Shown one piece after another: positions 19,410 to 27,931 of a stretch of 64,000 nucleotides of DNA (positions are counted from its first letter, which is position 1; every line of letters begins with the position of its first letter). The notes under the pieces were generated by a model, which saw only the letters and a program-made list of their open reading frames with translations, did not search any database and had not been told where the DNA came from. The stretch comes from Sandarakinorhabdus glacialis (lineage in GTDB: Bacteria; Pseudomonadota; Alphaproteobacteria; Sphingomonadales; Sphingomonadaceae): contig NZ_BMJM01000006.1 of assembly GCF_014643455.1 (NCBI RefSeq), forward strand, positions 124,001 to 188,000, read 5' to 3'. The position numbers and the translations under genes were made by a program.

Positions 19410-19677
19410 AACTTGACTAAAGCAACCAAACAGGTTAACAAGGCGCGCCTCCCTCCCCCCTGCGGGGAGGGCGACTCGCGCCCTTGCGCGAGCGGGGCGG
19501 GGGTCCCGCCCAACCCGATGAAGCCTCCACAAAAACCTACAAAATTCGCGTCCCAGTGAACTTGACGGGGTCAACCCACCGCAATCACTCAACTATTCCG
19601 CAAACCACCCGACGCCACTTTTTTTCGCGCGCCGAGATCGCCCAATAACAAGCTAACCGACTGACAACACCCACAAA
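19410..19677. other. Gap after ftsZ with palindromic repeat copy B
   Basis: This 268-bp gap has no gene. Bases 19449-19510 hold a relative of the intergenic palindromic repeat, with the CGACTCGCGCCC-type middle also seen at 38578. The rest is A/C-rich single-copy sequence. I saw no convincing intrinsic terminator with a T-run after ftsZ. Confidence 0.7.
19449..19510 (+). repeat. Palindromic intergenic repeat, copy B (variant 2)
   Basis: It starts CTCCCTCCCCCC, then GGGGAGGG, GCGACTCGCGCCC, and ends CGGGGCGGGGGTCCC. It shares the CGACTCGCGCCC middle with the copy at 38578 and the overall two-hairpin layout with copies A, C, E and G. It lies just after ftsZ. Confidence 0.75.
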
Positions 19678-20046
19678 CTACCCGGAAACCGGCACCCCGC
19701 CGCCCAAAACAGCCACCACCGTCTCCGCCGGCCGCGCCAGCACAATCCCCCCCGGCGCAATCACCACCGGCCGCTCGATCAACCCCGGGTCCGCCGCCAT
19801 AGCCGCCAAGATCGCCCCATCCTCCGCCCCAACCAACCCCAGCGCCTCGGCCCGCGTCCCGCGCACCCGCAGCAGCTTCGCCGCGCCGACCGCCGCCGCG
19901 ACCCGCGCCAGCACCGCCGCATCCGGCGGCGTCTTCAGATACTCAATCACCACCGGCTCGATCCCCGCCGCCCGGATCATCGCCAGCACAGTCCGCGATG
20001 TCCCACAGGCGGGATTGTGCCAGATCGTCGTTTCGGCTGTTTGCAT
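19678..20046 (-). CDS. arsC: ArsC-family reductase (glutaredoxin-type arsenate reductase)
   Basis: 122 aa. The N terminus WHNPACGTSRTVL matches the active-site loop of the glutaredoxin-coupled ArsC family, with Cys14 as the reactive thiol. The substrate-binding arginine region reads LLRVRGT, and LIERPVVIAPGG plus LARPAE follow near the C terminus as in E. coli ArsC. This is somewhat shorter than E. coli ArsC (141 aa). No arsB or arsR lies nearby, so a stand-alone arsenate reductase or a related oxidoreductase is possible. It is divergent from the racemase-type gene, with about 100 bp between the starts. Confidence 0.85.
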   Translation of the reverse strand: MQTAETTIWHNPACGTSRTVLAMIRAAGIEPVVIEYLKTPPDAAVLARVAAAVGAAKLLRVRGTRAEALGLVGAEDGAILAAMAADPGLIERPVVIAPGGIVLARPAETVVAVLGGGVPVSG

Positions 20047-20148
20047 CGCACCACCATATCGCCGTGACCCTCCCGTCTGCAACAGCTTGACGCTCGCCGC
20101 CAAGCTGGCAGGGATGGCGAAACATACATCGCAACGGGGATCATCATC

Positions 20149-21207
20149 ATGGCCGGACCACTCGCGGGCCTTCGCATCATCGAGCTCGCCGGCATCGGCC
20201 CCGGCCCGTTCGCCGCCATGATGCTCGCCGACCACGGCGCCGAAGTCATCCGCGTCGACCGCCCCGGCGCGCGTATCGATGCACGCGATCCGCTGCTCCG
20301 CTCGCGCCGCCTGATCGGCGTCGATCTCAAGTCCGACGAAGGCAAGGCCAGGGTCCGCGAGCTGGTCAAATCCGCCGACGGCCTCATCGAAGGCTTCCGC
20401 CCCGGCGTCACCGAACGCCTCGGTCTCGGACCCGAAGTGCTGCTCGCTGACAACCCCAAGCTGGTCTATGGCCGCATGACCGGCTGGGGCCAGACCGGGC
20501 CGTACGCTGCCGCGGCAGGCCATGATATCAACTACATCGCCCTTGCCGGCGCCCTCCACGCCTATGGCCGCGCCGGCGAAAAACCGACGCCGCCGATCAA
20601 CATGGTCGGCGACTTCGGCGGCGGCGGCATGATGCTGGCTTTCGGCATGGTCGCGGCGCTCCTCCACGCCCAGAAAACCGGCCAGGGCCAGGTCATCGAC
20701 ACCGCCATGACCGACGGCGCCGCCGTCCTCATGAGCATGATCTGGGGCTTTCGCGCCAACGGCATCTGGACCGACGAGCGCGGCACCAACATGCTCGATA
20801 CCGGCGCGCATTTCTACGACACGTATGAAACCTCCGACGGCAAATGGATCTCGATCGGCAGCATCGAGCCGCAGTTCTATGCCGAACTCCGCCGCCTCGC
20901 CGGGCTGGCCGACGACAAGGATTTCGACGCCCAGATGGACCGCGCCGCCTGGGGCCCGTTGAAGGACAAGCTGACGGGCTTGTTCCTGTCGAAAACCCGC
21001 AACCAGTGGTGCGCGCTGATGGAAATGACCGACGTCTGCTTCGCCCCGGTCCTCAGCATGGCCGAGGCGCCATCGCACCCCCACAACGCCGCCCGCCAGA
21101 CCTACATCGAAATCGGCGGCGTCATGCAACCCGCCCCCGCACCGCGCTACTCGGTCACCACCACCGACACCCCCCGCATGACCACCGCCTTCGACAAGGA
21201 CCTATAA
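20149..21207 (+). CDS. Alpha-methylacyl-CoA racemase-like CoA-transferase family III protein
   Basis: 352 aa, CaiB/BaiF fold. The stretch GHDINYIALAGAL followed by INMVGDFGGGGM closely matches the racemase branch (AMACR/MCR), which epimerises 2-methylacyl-CoA esters so that the chain can enter beta-oxidation. GQGQVIDTAMTDGAA carries the acidic active-site residue region. The N terminus (LAGLRIIELAGIGPGPFAAM) is typical, so the ATG chosen is probably right. The downstream 105-bp gap holds repeat copy C. The exact substrate cannot be read from sequence. Confidence 0.85.
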   Translation: MAGPLAGLRIIELAGIGPGPFAAMMLADHGAEVIRVDRPGARIDARDPLLRSRRLIGVDLKSDEGKARVRELVKSADGLIEGFRPGVTERLGLGPEVLLADNPKLVYGRMTGWGQTGPYAAAAGHDINYIALAGALHAYGRAGEKPTPPINMVGDFGGGGMMLAFGMVAALLHAQKTGQGQVIDTAMTDGAAVLMSMIWGFRANGIWTDERGTNMLDTGAHFYDTYETSDGKWISIGSIEPQFYAELRRLAGLADDKDFDAQMDRAAWGPLKDKLTGLFLSKTRNQWCALMEMTDVCFAPVLSMAEAPSHPHNAARQTYIEIGGVMQPAPAPRYSVTTTDTPRMTTAFDKDL

Positions 21208-21216
21208 TGCCCTTGT

Positions 21217-21277
21217 CCTCCCCCTCGAGGGGGGAGGCGAGAGACGCGCATCTTCGCGCGGCCCGGGTGGGGGTGTT
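21217..21277 (+). repeat. Palindromic intergenic repeat, copy C
   Basis: Same layout as copy A: CCTCCCCC hairpin with GGGGGGAGG, then CGAGAGACGCGC, then CGGCCCGGGTGGGGGTGT. It sits 10 bp after the racemase-type gene and about 35 bp before the dGTPase-like gene, which has no obvious ribosome binding site. Confidence 0.85.
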
Positions 21278-21312
21278 CGCCCCACAAGCAAAACCATGCC
21301 ATTGAATCGCAA

Positions 21313-22473
21313 ATGACCCCCTACGCCACCAACCCCGCCCAATCCCGCGGCCGCCGCCACCAAGAATCCCCCTCCGCCACGCGCACCGCCTTCCAGCGCG
21401 ACCGCGACCGCATCGTCCACAGCAGCGCCTTCCGCCGCCTGCGCTACAAGACCCAGGTCTTCGTAGCCCCCGATGGCGACCATTTCCGCGTCCGCCTCAC
21501 CCACAGCCTCGAAGTCGCGCAGATCGCCCGCACCCTCGCCCGCGCCCTCGGCCTGAATGACGACCTGACCGAAGCCCTGGCCCTCGCCCACGACCTCGGC
21601 CACCCGCCCTTCGGCCACTCCGGCGAGGACGCTCTCGAAGCGGCGCTCGCCCCCTATGGCGGCTTCGACCACAATGCCCAGACGCTGCGCATCGTCACCA
21701 AACTTGAAACCCGCTACCCCGGCTGGGACGGCCTAAACCTGTCATGGGAGACCCTCGAAGGCCTCGCCAAGCACAACGGCCCGATCCACCTGCCGACCTG
21801 GGCCATGGCCCAGGCCGACGCCGACTACCCCCTCGATCTCGCCAGCCACGCCGGCCTCGAGGCGCAGGTCGCCGCGCTCGCTGACGACATCGCCTATGAC
21901 AACCACGATCTCGACGACGGCATCCGCGCCGGGCTTTTCACCCCGGAGGACGTCGCCGCCGCCGTCCCCTTCACCGCGCAAAGCTGGAGCGCCGTCATCG
22001 CCCGTTGGCCCGCGATCACCGCGCGCCGGCGATTGGTGCCCGAACTCATCCGCGACCAGATCGGCCGCATGACGGACGACCTGCTCACCGAAACCCGCCG
22101 CCGCCTCGCCGAGGCAACTCCGCAATCGGTCGCCGATATCCGCGCCGCCGGTCGACCTCTCGCCGGCTTCTCCCCCGAAATGGCCGCGCAAACCGCCGCC
22201 CTCAAAACCTTCCTGCGCAACAGCATGTACCGCCACCCCCACGTCGCCGCACTCCGGGATCCCTCCAAGCTCGTCGTCGCCGGGCTGTTCGCCGCGCTCC
22301 AGGCAGACCCCGCCGCGATGCCCGCCGACTGGGCCGCCGCCACGCCCGCCGAACAACCAGGCCGCGCCCGGCATATCGCCGATTTCATCGCCGGCATGAC
22401 CGATCGCTTCGCCCTGAACACCTACCAGCGCCTCGTCGGCGCATCGCCATTACCCGCTGAAATCATCATCTAA
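21313..22473 (+). CDS. dgt: dGTPase-like HD-domain triphosphohydrolase
   Basis: 386 aa. Proteins of this family hydrolyse dNTPs to deoxynucleosides and triphosphate. HD-superfamily metal ligands are visible: HSSAFRRLRYKTQVF, LTHSLEVAQIAR, the HD pair in LAHDLGHPPFGHSGE, and a later Asp in ADDIAYDNHDLDDG. The length matches the shorter alphaproteobacterial type 2 group rather than E. coli Dgt (505 aa). It lies ten bases upstream of a serine hydrolase gene. Alphaproteobacterial genomes often place this gene next to argS, which is not seen here. Confidence 0.9.
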   Translation: MTPYATNPAQSRGRRHQESPSATRTAFQRDRDRIVHSSAFRRLRYKTQVFVAPDGDHFRVRLTHSLEVAQIARTLARALGLNDDLTEALALAHDLGHPPFGHSGEDALEAALAPYGGFDHNAQTLRIVTKLETRYPGWDGLNLSWETLEGLAKHNGPIHLPTWAMAQADADYPLDLASHAGLEAQVAALADDIAYDNHDLDDGIRAGLFTPEDVAAAVPFTAQSWSAVIARWPAITARRRLVPELIRDQIGRMTDDLLTETRRRLAEATPQSVADIRAAGRPLAGFSPEMAAQTAALKTFLRNSMYRHPHVAALRDPSKLVVAGLFAALQADPAAMPADWAAATPAEQPGRARHIADFIAGMTDRFALNTYQRLVGASPLPAEIII

Positions 22474-22483
22474 GGAACATTCG

Positions 22484-23617
22484 ATGACCGAAATCCATGG
22501 CACCACCCACCCCCGCTTCGCCGCCGTTCGCGACGCCTTCGCCGCGAACTTCACCAATGGCTCCGACATCGGCGCCAGCTTCGCCGCCACCCTCGAAGGC
22601 GAACCCATCGTCGACCTCTGGGCCGGCCACGCCGACGAAGCCCGGACCCGCCCCTGGGAAAAGGACACCATCGTCAACGTCTATTCGACCACCAAGACGA
22701 TGACCGCGCTCACCGCCCTCCTGCTCGCCGACCGCGGCGAACTCGATTTCGCCCAGAAGGTTGCGCATTACTGGCCCGAATTCGCTGCCGCCGGCAAACA
22801 GGACGTCACCGTCGCCCACCTCATGGCGCACAGCGCCGGCCTGTCGGGCTTCCACGAAAAAATGACCAAATCCGACCTCTACGACTGGGAAAAGGTGACC
22901 ACCTTGCTCGCCGCGCAGGCGCCGTTCTGGACCCCCGGCACCGCGCCCGGCTATCACGGCATCACCCAGGGCTATCTCGTCGGCGAAGTCATCCGCCGCA
23001 TCACCGGCCAAAGCCTCGGCACGGTCTTCAAGACCGAAATTGCCGAGCCCTTGGGAGCCGATTTCCATATCGGCCTCGATGCCAGCGAGGATCACCGCGT
23101 CGCGGATCTCATTCCGCCGCCGCCCGGTGGCGGCATCACCGATTCCGCCACGTCCGAGTTGGCGAAAAACATGTCGACCAACCCCGCCATCAATCCGCTC
23201 GAGACCCGCACCCGCGAATGGCGCGCCGCCGAAATCCCCGCCGCCAACGGCCATGGCAATGCCCGTTCGGTCGCCCGGATCCAGACCCTCGTCGCCAACG
23301 GCGGTTTCGCCAATGGCAAGCAGATCCTTTCCGAAGCCGGCGTCCGCCGCGCTCTCGAACCCCAGATCAAGGGCGACGATCTCGTCCTCGGCATGCCGAT
23401 CAGCTACGGCCTCGGCTATGGCCTGCCCGGCGCCGCCCTGCCGCTGCCCAACGCCGACAGCGTCTATTGGGGCGGCTATGGCGGCTCGCTGGTCATCGCC
23501 GACATGAAATCCCGCCTCTGCCTGTCCTATGTGATGAACAAGATGGCGCCCACCACCGTCGGCGACACCCGCGCCGGCGGCATCGCCGCTGCCCTGTGGC
23601 AGGCCCTCGCCGCATGA
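22484..23617 (+). CDS. Beta-lactamase-fold serine hydrolase (EstB-like esterase)
   Basis: 377 aa. The active-site S-x-x-K is in NVYSTTKTMTALTALLLADRGELDF, followed by VTVAHLMAHSAGLSGF and a Tyr motif region around GYHGITQGYL. This pattern belongs to class C beta-lactamase-like esterases rather than true beta-lactamases. No signal peptide is seen, so it is probably cytoplasmic. The ATG is preceded by AAGGAAC. Its stop overlaps the start of a second serine hydrolase by four bases, so the two are co-translated. Substrate unknown. Confidence 0.85.
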   Translation: MTEIHGTTHPRFAAVRDAFAANFTNGSDIGASFAATLEGEPIVDLWAGHADEARTRPWEKDTIVNVYSTTKTMTALTALLLADRGELDFAQKVAHYWPEFAAAGKQDVTVAHLMAHSAGLSGFHEKMTKSDLYDWEKVTTLLAAQAPFWTPGTAPGYHGITQGYLVGEVIRRITGQSLGTVFKTEIAEPLGADFHIGLDASEDHRVADLIPPPPGGGITDSATSELAKNMSTNPAINPLETRTREWRAAEIPAANGHGNARSVARIQTLVANGGFANGKQILSEAGVRRALEPQIKGDDLVLGMPISYGLGYGLPGAALPLPNADSVYWGGYGGSLVIADMKSRLCLSYVMNKMAPTTVGDTRAGGIAAALWQALAA

Positions 23618-24999
23618 AGGCGCTGCTGGTTGCGCTGCTACTTGCGGCAGTCCCCGCTGCTGCGGCGGATACGCAGCGCGATCGCGCCTTAGCGGCGGGC
23701 TACAAGGCCGCCTTTCTCTGCTCGGGCATCTTCAACGCCGGGCAGACCGAGGCGCAAGTCACCGCCGACGACCTCAACGGCATCTACCCCGAATACCAGT
23801 CGCTCATCGCCGCGCTTCCCGCCAAGATCGACCGAACCGCCCGCACCGTCAGCGTCACCTTCGACCCAGCGCTGCCGCCGCGCATCGCCGCCTGGCGCCC
23901 GCTCCTCGGCTGCGCCAGCCTGCCCATCGGCGGCACGAACACCGAGGTCATTCCGCGTCTAACTCCCGATTTCCGCAAGCCCGACCTCGCCGCCGTCGAC
24001 GCCGCGCGCTGGCCGCTCGGCGACCGGGGCGCCGCCGTCCGCCCACCTCGCGCGGCGGCCAAGGCCCTTGCCGCCGTCGTCGCCCGCGCCTTCGACCCGG
24101 CAGCCTTTGGCGGCAAGAACAACGACACCAGCGCCACCACCGCCGTCATCATCCTCCACAATGGCAAGATCGTCGCCGAACGCTACCGCCCGGGCTTCGA
24201 TAGCCACACCCCGCAGCGCACCTGGAGCGTCGCCAAAAGCTTGACCGCCGCCCTCATCGGCCGCGCCGCCGAACTCGGCCGCATCGACATCGCCGCGCCC
24301 GCCGCCATCCCCACCTGGTCCGCCTCCGGCGACCCGCGCGCCGCCATCACCACCGAGCAACTGCTGCGCATGAACTCAGGCCTGTGGACCGCCGGCCCCG
24401 GCAACCGAACCGACGCCATTTACATCGGCGGCGCCACCGTCCCGCAAGCCGCCGCAACCATGCCGCTCGAATACGCCCCCGGCGCCCATTTCAACTATTC
24501 GAACAACGACATCATGCTCGCCGCCCTCGGCCTCGAAGCCCGCGTCGCCGATCCGCTCGGCTTCCCGTTCACCGAACTCCTGTGGCCGCTCGGCATGACA
24601 CGCACGACGCCCGAAACCGATTGGCAGGGCCATTTCATCCTATCGAGCCAGGTCTGGATGACCGGCCGCGACCTCGCCCGCCTCGCGCTCCTCTACAGCC
24701 GTGACGGCATCGCCCCCGACGGCCGCCGCCTGCTCCCCGCCGGCTGGATCGCCAGAAGCACCACCCCCAGCGGCATCCAGCCACCCCCGGGACGCGGCGG
24801 CTACGGCCTCGGCATCTGGCTATACGGTCCCGCCGACGGCTTGCCCGCCGGCACCTATGGCTTCATCGGCAACCGCGGCCAGTTCGCCATCATCGTCCCC
24901 GCCCGCGACCTGATCATAATCCGCCGCGGCTTCGACGCCAGCGGCGCAGCGTTCAACCCGTTGGCGTTCACAAAGGAAGTTCTAAACCTGCCCCTCTAA
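23614..24999 (+). CDS. Secreted beta-lactamase-fold serine hydrolase
   Basis: 461 aa. The chosen ATG overlaps the upstream gene stop and gives a clean signal peptide (MKALLVALLLAAVPAAAADT); the longer open frame to the left is an overlap artefact. The N-terminal 170 residues carry no motif I recognise. The hydrolase domain has the S-x-x-K in TWSVAKSLTAALIG, YSNND as the second motif, and a C-terminal GFIGNRGQFAIIVP region. It probably acts in the periplasm. The pairing with a cytoplasmic relative suggests a shared ester or amide substrate, which is inference. Confidence 0.85.
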   Translation: MKALLVALLLAAVPAAAADTQRDRALAAGYKAAFLCSGIFNAGQTEAQVTADDLNGIYPEYQSLIAALPAKIDRTARTVSVTFDPALPPRIAAWRPLLGCASLPIGGTNTEVIPRLTPDFRKPDLAAVDAARWPLGDRGAAVRPPRAAAKALAAVVARAFDPAAFGGKNNDTSATTAVIILHNGKIVAERYRPGFDSHTPQRTWSVAKSLTAALIGRAAELGRIDIAAPAAIPTWSASGDPRAAITTEQLLRMNSGLWTAGPGNRTDAIYIGGATVPQAAATMPLEYAPGAHFNYSNNDIMLAALGLEARVADPLGFPFTELLWPLGMTRTTPETDWQGHFILSSQVWMTGRDLARLALLYSRDGIAPDGRRLLPAGWIARSTTPSGIQPPPGRGGYGLGIWLYGPADGLPAGTYGFIGNRGQFAIIVPARDLIIIRRGFDASGAAFNPLAFTKEVLNLPL

Positions 25000-25006
25000 C
25001 CTCCTG

Positions 25007-25064
25007 CCCCTCTCCCGCTTGCGGGAGAGGCGAGAGACGCCGAAGGCGGCCCGGGTGAGGGTGA
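25007..25064 (+). repeat. Palindromic intergenic repeat, copy D
   Basis: CCCCTCTCCCGC faces GCGGGAGAGG, followed by CGAGAGACGCC and GGCCCGGGTGAGGGTG. It is intermediate between the two variants of the family. It lies between the convergent serine-hydrolase and gntR genes, where it could also act as a bidirectional stem-loop. Confidence 0.75.
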
Positions 25065-25069
25065 CCGGC

Positions 25070-25405
25070 CTACACTGTCTCGAGCAAATCCCGGGCCGTC
25101 AACCCCAGCCGCTCGATCCGCGCTTGCACCCGCGGCCATTCCTCATCGAGAAACCGCGACCGCTCGGCCTTGAGCAACGCCCGCGCCGCGCCCTCGGCAG
25201 CAAACAGCCCGACGCCCTTCTTGGCGACCACCAGCCCGCTCGCCTGCAACTCGTGATACGCCTTGGCCACCGTCAACGGGTTGACGCCCGCCTCGGCAGC
25301 CAGCGCGCGCACCGAAGGCAGCAGCGCGCCATCGCCGGACCCAAGGATCCGTTCGACGATCACATCGCGAATCTGGCGATAAATGGGGCGTTCGGTCGAA
25401 AACAT
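25070..25405 (-). CDS. GntR-family (YtrA-like) transcriptional regulator
   Basis: 111 aa. A winged-helix GntR DNA-binding domain (PIYRQIRDVIVERI, then LLPSVRALAAEAGVNPLTV, then ASGLVVAKKGVGLFA) is followed by only a short helical tail (FLDEEWPRVQARIERLG). That is the compact YtrA-type layout. The start at ATG 25405 gives a normal YtrA-like N terminus; a GTG eight codons upstream is also open. It lies 42 bp downstream of the dioxygenase gene on the same strand, so it may regulate that gene. The palindrome at 26310 is a candidate operator. Confidence 0.85.
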   Translation of the reverse strand: MFSTERPIYRQIRDVIVERILGSGDGALLPSVRALAAEAGVNPLTVAKAYHELQASGLVVAKKGVGLFAAEGAARALLKAERSRFLDEEWPRVQARIERLGLTARDLLETV

Positions 25406-25447
25406 GACTGTCTTATGGCGATGGGACACCGGCAGGTCAACTGTACG

Positions 25448-26278
25448 TTAGAACGCTGTCCCGCCGATCGTCGTCCGGTGCAGCAACCGCGCCTCGCCAT
25501 CATAACCGCCGGTCGCCTTGTGCAACACGGCGCGGTTGTCCCACATCACCAGCATCCGCGGGCGCCATTGGTGTCGATAGACGAAGCGCTCCTGCGTCTG
25601 CCATGCATATAATTCCATCATCAGCCCCTGCGGGTCGTCGACTCCTTCAAGCGCCACGATATAGCCCGGCGCGCCATAGATCGCCGGCACGCCGGTCTCC
25701 GGATGCCGCCGGATCAGCGGATGCCGCTGCAATGCCAGTGCCGATTCGGACGGCCGGATGTCCATCGTCCGGCCCTTGTCGTTCGCCCCGTACATCCCGT
25801 CCGGCGCATAGCCCGCCCGCGCCGAATGCACGGCGACCGCGTCCCTGACCCGGTCGAGCAGGGCAGGGGGCATCGCCGCCAGCGCCGCCTGCTGGTTGGC
25901 GAACAGCGTGTCACCGCCGCGCCCCGGTATCGTGATCCCGTACAGGCAGGTCCCATCCGGCGGCACCACCTGGAAACTCCAGTCGGTATGCCAGGCCTCG
26001 GCAAAGATCGGCGCCGTCTCATCCGCCCCGCGCGCCACCGCGATCACATGCTCGCGCCCGGCAATCGGCGCGATGAACGGGTCCTCGCCGAACGCCCCGA
26101 ATGCCAGCGTAAACCGCTCGAGCGCGTCGTCGTCCAGGTCCTGGTCCGGGAATGCCAGCACCAGGTGCCGCGTCCATGCCGCCCGCAGCGCCGCGACGTC
26201 CCCGGGCGCCAACGGCTGCGCCAGGTCGATCCCCGTCACCTCGGCCCCGCAGGCCATGCCGCTCGGCTCGATCCGCAT
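25448..26278 (-). CDS. TauD/TfdA-family Fe(II)/2-oxoglutarate dioxygenase
   Basis: 276 aa. This family hydroxylates small substrates such as taurine, 2,4-D or alkyl sulfates using Fe(II) and 2-oxoglutarate. The iron-binding HxD motif is in EAWHTDWSF, the distal His in WDNRAVLHKAT, and the oxoglutarate-binding Arg in RLLHRTTIGG. N-terminal MRIEPSGMACGAEVTGIDL is typical. It is divergent from bfd, with 133 bp between them containing a perfect 16-bp palindrome. The specific substrate is not evident; no sulfonate transporter lies next to it. Confidence 0.88.
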   Translation of the reverse strand: MRIEPSGMACGAEVTGIDLAQPLAPGDVAALRAAWTRHLVLAFPDQDLDDDALERFTLAFGAFGEDPFIAPIAGREHVIAVARGADETAPIFAEAWHTDWSFQVVPPDGTCLYGITIPGRGGDTLFANQQAALAAMPPALLDRVRDAVAVHSARAGYAPDGMYGANDKGRTMDIRPSESALALQRHPLIRRHPETGVPAIYGAPGYIVALEGVDDPQGLMMELYAWQTQERFVYRHQWRPRMLVMWDNRAVLHKATGGYDGEARLLHRTTIGGTAF

Positions 26279-26309
26279 CGCGATACTCCCCGACCTGTTC
26301 GCTAGCCCG

Positions 26310-26325
26310 GTCGCAAATTTGCGAC
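26310..26325. promoter_or_regulatory. Perfect 16-bp palindrome between tauD-like gene and bfd
   Basis: GTCGCAAATTTGCGAC is its own reverse complement. It lies 32 bp upstream of the dioxygenase start and 86 bp upstream of bfd. The divergent position suits an operator for either gene. The nearby GntR/YtrA regulator is one candidate binder and an iron-responsive regulator another. It does not match the Fur, Irr or RirA consensus forms I know. Confidence 0.5.
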
Positions 26326-26411
26326 AAGCTGGTCTTTCTGCGTCTGCGAACGACTTGCATTAGCTTCGCGGATGCGCGATAGCGATTCGCGATAACAGTC
26401 CGTGCCGTGGG

Positions 26412-26594
26412 GTGAATCTCTTGATCGTCTGCGTTTGCAATGCCCTTCGCGAAAACCAGGTTCGCGAGGCCGTGCGCGTCACGCGCAGTGATTGCCCGGT
26501 CACGGCCTTTGCCCAGCTCGGCTGCAAGCCAAAATGCGGGCAATGCCTGCCCTTCGCCCGTGAAGTCGCGCGCAGCGAATCGGTTTTCGCCTAG
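26412..26594 (+). CDS. bfd: Bacterioferritin-associated ferredoxin
   Basis: About 60 aa. The [2Fe-2S] cysteine pattern of Bfd is complete: C7-x-C9 (VCVCNALRE), then C42-x2-C45 in KPKCGQC, with a spacing of 32 residues. Bfd reduces the heme of bacterioferritin so that stored iron can be released. The start is uncertain: GTG at 26412, or TTG at 26421, which would give the usual MIVCVCNALRE. The bacterioferritin gene follows 130 bp downstream on the same strand. Confidence 0.92.
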   Translation: MNLLIVCVCNALRENQVREAVRVTRSDCPVTAFAQLGCKPKCGQCLPFAREVARSESVFA

Positions 26595-26724
26595 CCCGTC
26601 CAAAGCCGCAACTGATAGCCATACTCAATTTCAACAGACTGTTTTCATTCGGCTTTTCTTGCCCGGCCATTGACCGCGGGCGATTCCCGGTGCATCCGCC
26701 CCTGGCAAGTTTCAGGAGGCCCTT

Positions 26725-27204
26725 ATGCGCGGCGACACCAAGGTCATCGAATTTCTCAACGCCGTGCTCAAGGGCGAACTGACTGCAGTCAATCAATATT
26801 GGCTGCACTACCGCCTTCTCGACAACCTCGGCATCAAGAAGCTTGCCGCCTATGAGCGCAAGGAATCGATCGAGGAGATGCAGCATGCCGACCGGCTGAT
26901 GGAGCGCATCTTCTTCCTCGATGGCCTGCCCGGCATGCAGGCGCTCAACCGCCTTCGCATCGGCGAAAACGTCCCCGAAATTCTTGACGCCGACCTGGCC
27001 CTCGAATACGAGGCGACCGGCTTGCTCCGCGATGCCATCGCATATTGCGAAACCGTCCGCGACTATCCCAGCCGCGATCTGTTCGCCGAAATCCTCCGCG
27101 CCGAGGAGGAGCATATCGACTTCATCGAAACCCAGAAAACCATGATCGCCCAGATGGGCCTGCAGAACTACATCCAGCTCCAGTCCGAACCAGCCGGCAG
27201 CTGA
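26725..27204 (+). CDS. bfr: Bacterioferritin
   Basis: 159 aa, the standard length. The ferroxidase ligands Glu18, Glu51 and His54 and the heme ligand Met52 are at the textbook positions (LKGELTAV, SIEEMQHADRL). Further ferroxidase residues follow in LEYEATGLLRDAI and AEEEHIDFIETQ. It forms a 24-mer that oxidises and stores iron. A strong AGGAGG ribosome binding site precedes the ATG. Paired with bfd, it makes a storage and mobilisation unit. Repeat copy E follows directly. Confidence 0.96.
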   Translation: MRGDTKVIEFLNAVLKGELTAVNQYWLHYRLLDNLGIKKLAAYERKESIEEMQHADRLMERIFFLDGLPGMQALNRLRIGENVPEILDADLALEYEATGLLRDAIAYCETVRDYPSRDLFAEILRAEEEHIDFIETQKTMIAQMGLQNYIQLQSEPAGS

Positions 27205-27215
27205 CCAATCCTTGT

Positions 27216-27272
27216 CCTCCCCCTGTAGGGGGGAGGCGAGAGACGCGTCTTCGCGGCCCGGGTGGGGGTGTC
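27216..27272 (+). repeat. Palindromic intergenic repeat, copy E
   Basis: Slightly shortened copy of the family: CCTCCCCCTGTAGGGGGGAG hairpin, CGAGAGACGCG, then CGGCCCGGGTGGGGGTGTC. It begins 12 bp after the bfr stop and precedes a 100-bp leader of the next gene. Confidence 0.85.
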
Positions 27273-27374
27273 TCCCTTGCCAAATGAAGCCCACCCCGCG
27301 GCATAATGCCCAACGCGCCCCCGGAACCCACCCCCGCTCCATAGGTTGACCTCAAAGGCCAATAGGGGTGCCCC

Positions 27375-27824
27375 ATGTCCGAAGACCCCGAGACCCCCTC
27401 CGACGACAATGTGTTGGGCGTGCGCAAGGGTTCTGGGCCAGACCAGTACGGCGGCAGTTTCGCCGGCGGTCAGTCCGGCGGCGGCGCCTACGCCAACCCT
27501 CACATACCCGGCGAAAAATCCGACAAACCCTCCCCCGGCGGCCAAAGCCAACAAGGCTATTATGGCGGCGGCCAGGCCGGCGAAGACGGCGCTGCCGAAT
27601 ACGACCACCATGCCGCCAGCGTCCGCAACTCGCCCAGCGACGACACCGGCAAATACACCGATCACCCCAGCCAGAAATCCGGCTCCGACCGCGCCGACTT
27701 TGACAAGGCCGTCACCCGCAAACCGGGCAACCCTGATCATGGCCCGGACCATGCCGAAGAAGCCGCCGCCCCCGGCGATCTCGTCCAGGGCAGCGACGGC
27801 GAGCAGGTCACCGGAAAACCCTAG
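27375..27824 (+). CDS. Hydrophilic, probably disordered hypothetical protein
   Basis: 149 aa, rich in Gly, Asp, Ser, Pro and Gln, with no hydrophobic core and no cysteines. Gly-rich segments (YYGGGQAGEDGAAEY) and short DPET/SDDN acidic stretches suggest a disordered, highly soluble protein of the kind often induced by desiccation or stress. An AGGGG lies 6-7 bases before the ATG. I do not recognise a named family. Overlapping frames in this GC-rich stretch exist, but this one has the best composition and start context. Confidence 0.6.
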   Translation: MSEDPETPSDDNVLGVRKGSGPDQYGGSFAGGQSGGGAYANPHIPGEKSDKPSPGGQSQQGYYGGGQAGEDGAAEYDHHAASVRNSPSDDTGKYTDHPSQKSGSDRADFDKAVTRKPGNPDHGPDHAEEAAAPGDLVQGSDGEQVTGKP

Positions 27825-27931
27825 CAGAGCGGCACCACATACCCCTTCCGGGAACCGCCGGCCCCGTAACGCATTCACCAATATAGTTTCTGCCAAATCG
27901 CTGTAACCTGCCCTCCAACTGAGGAAACGCC

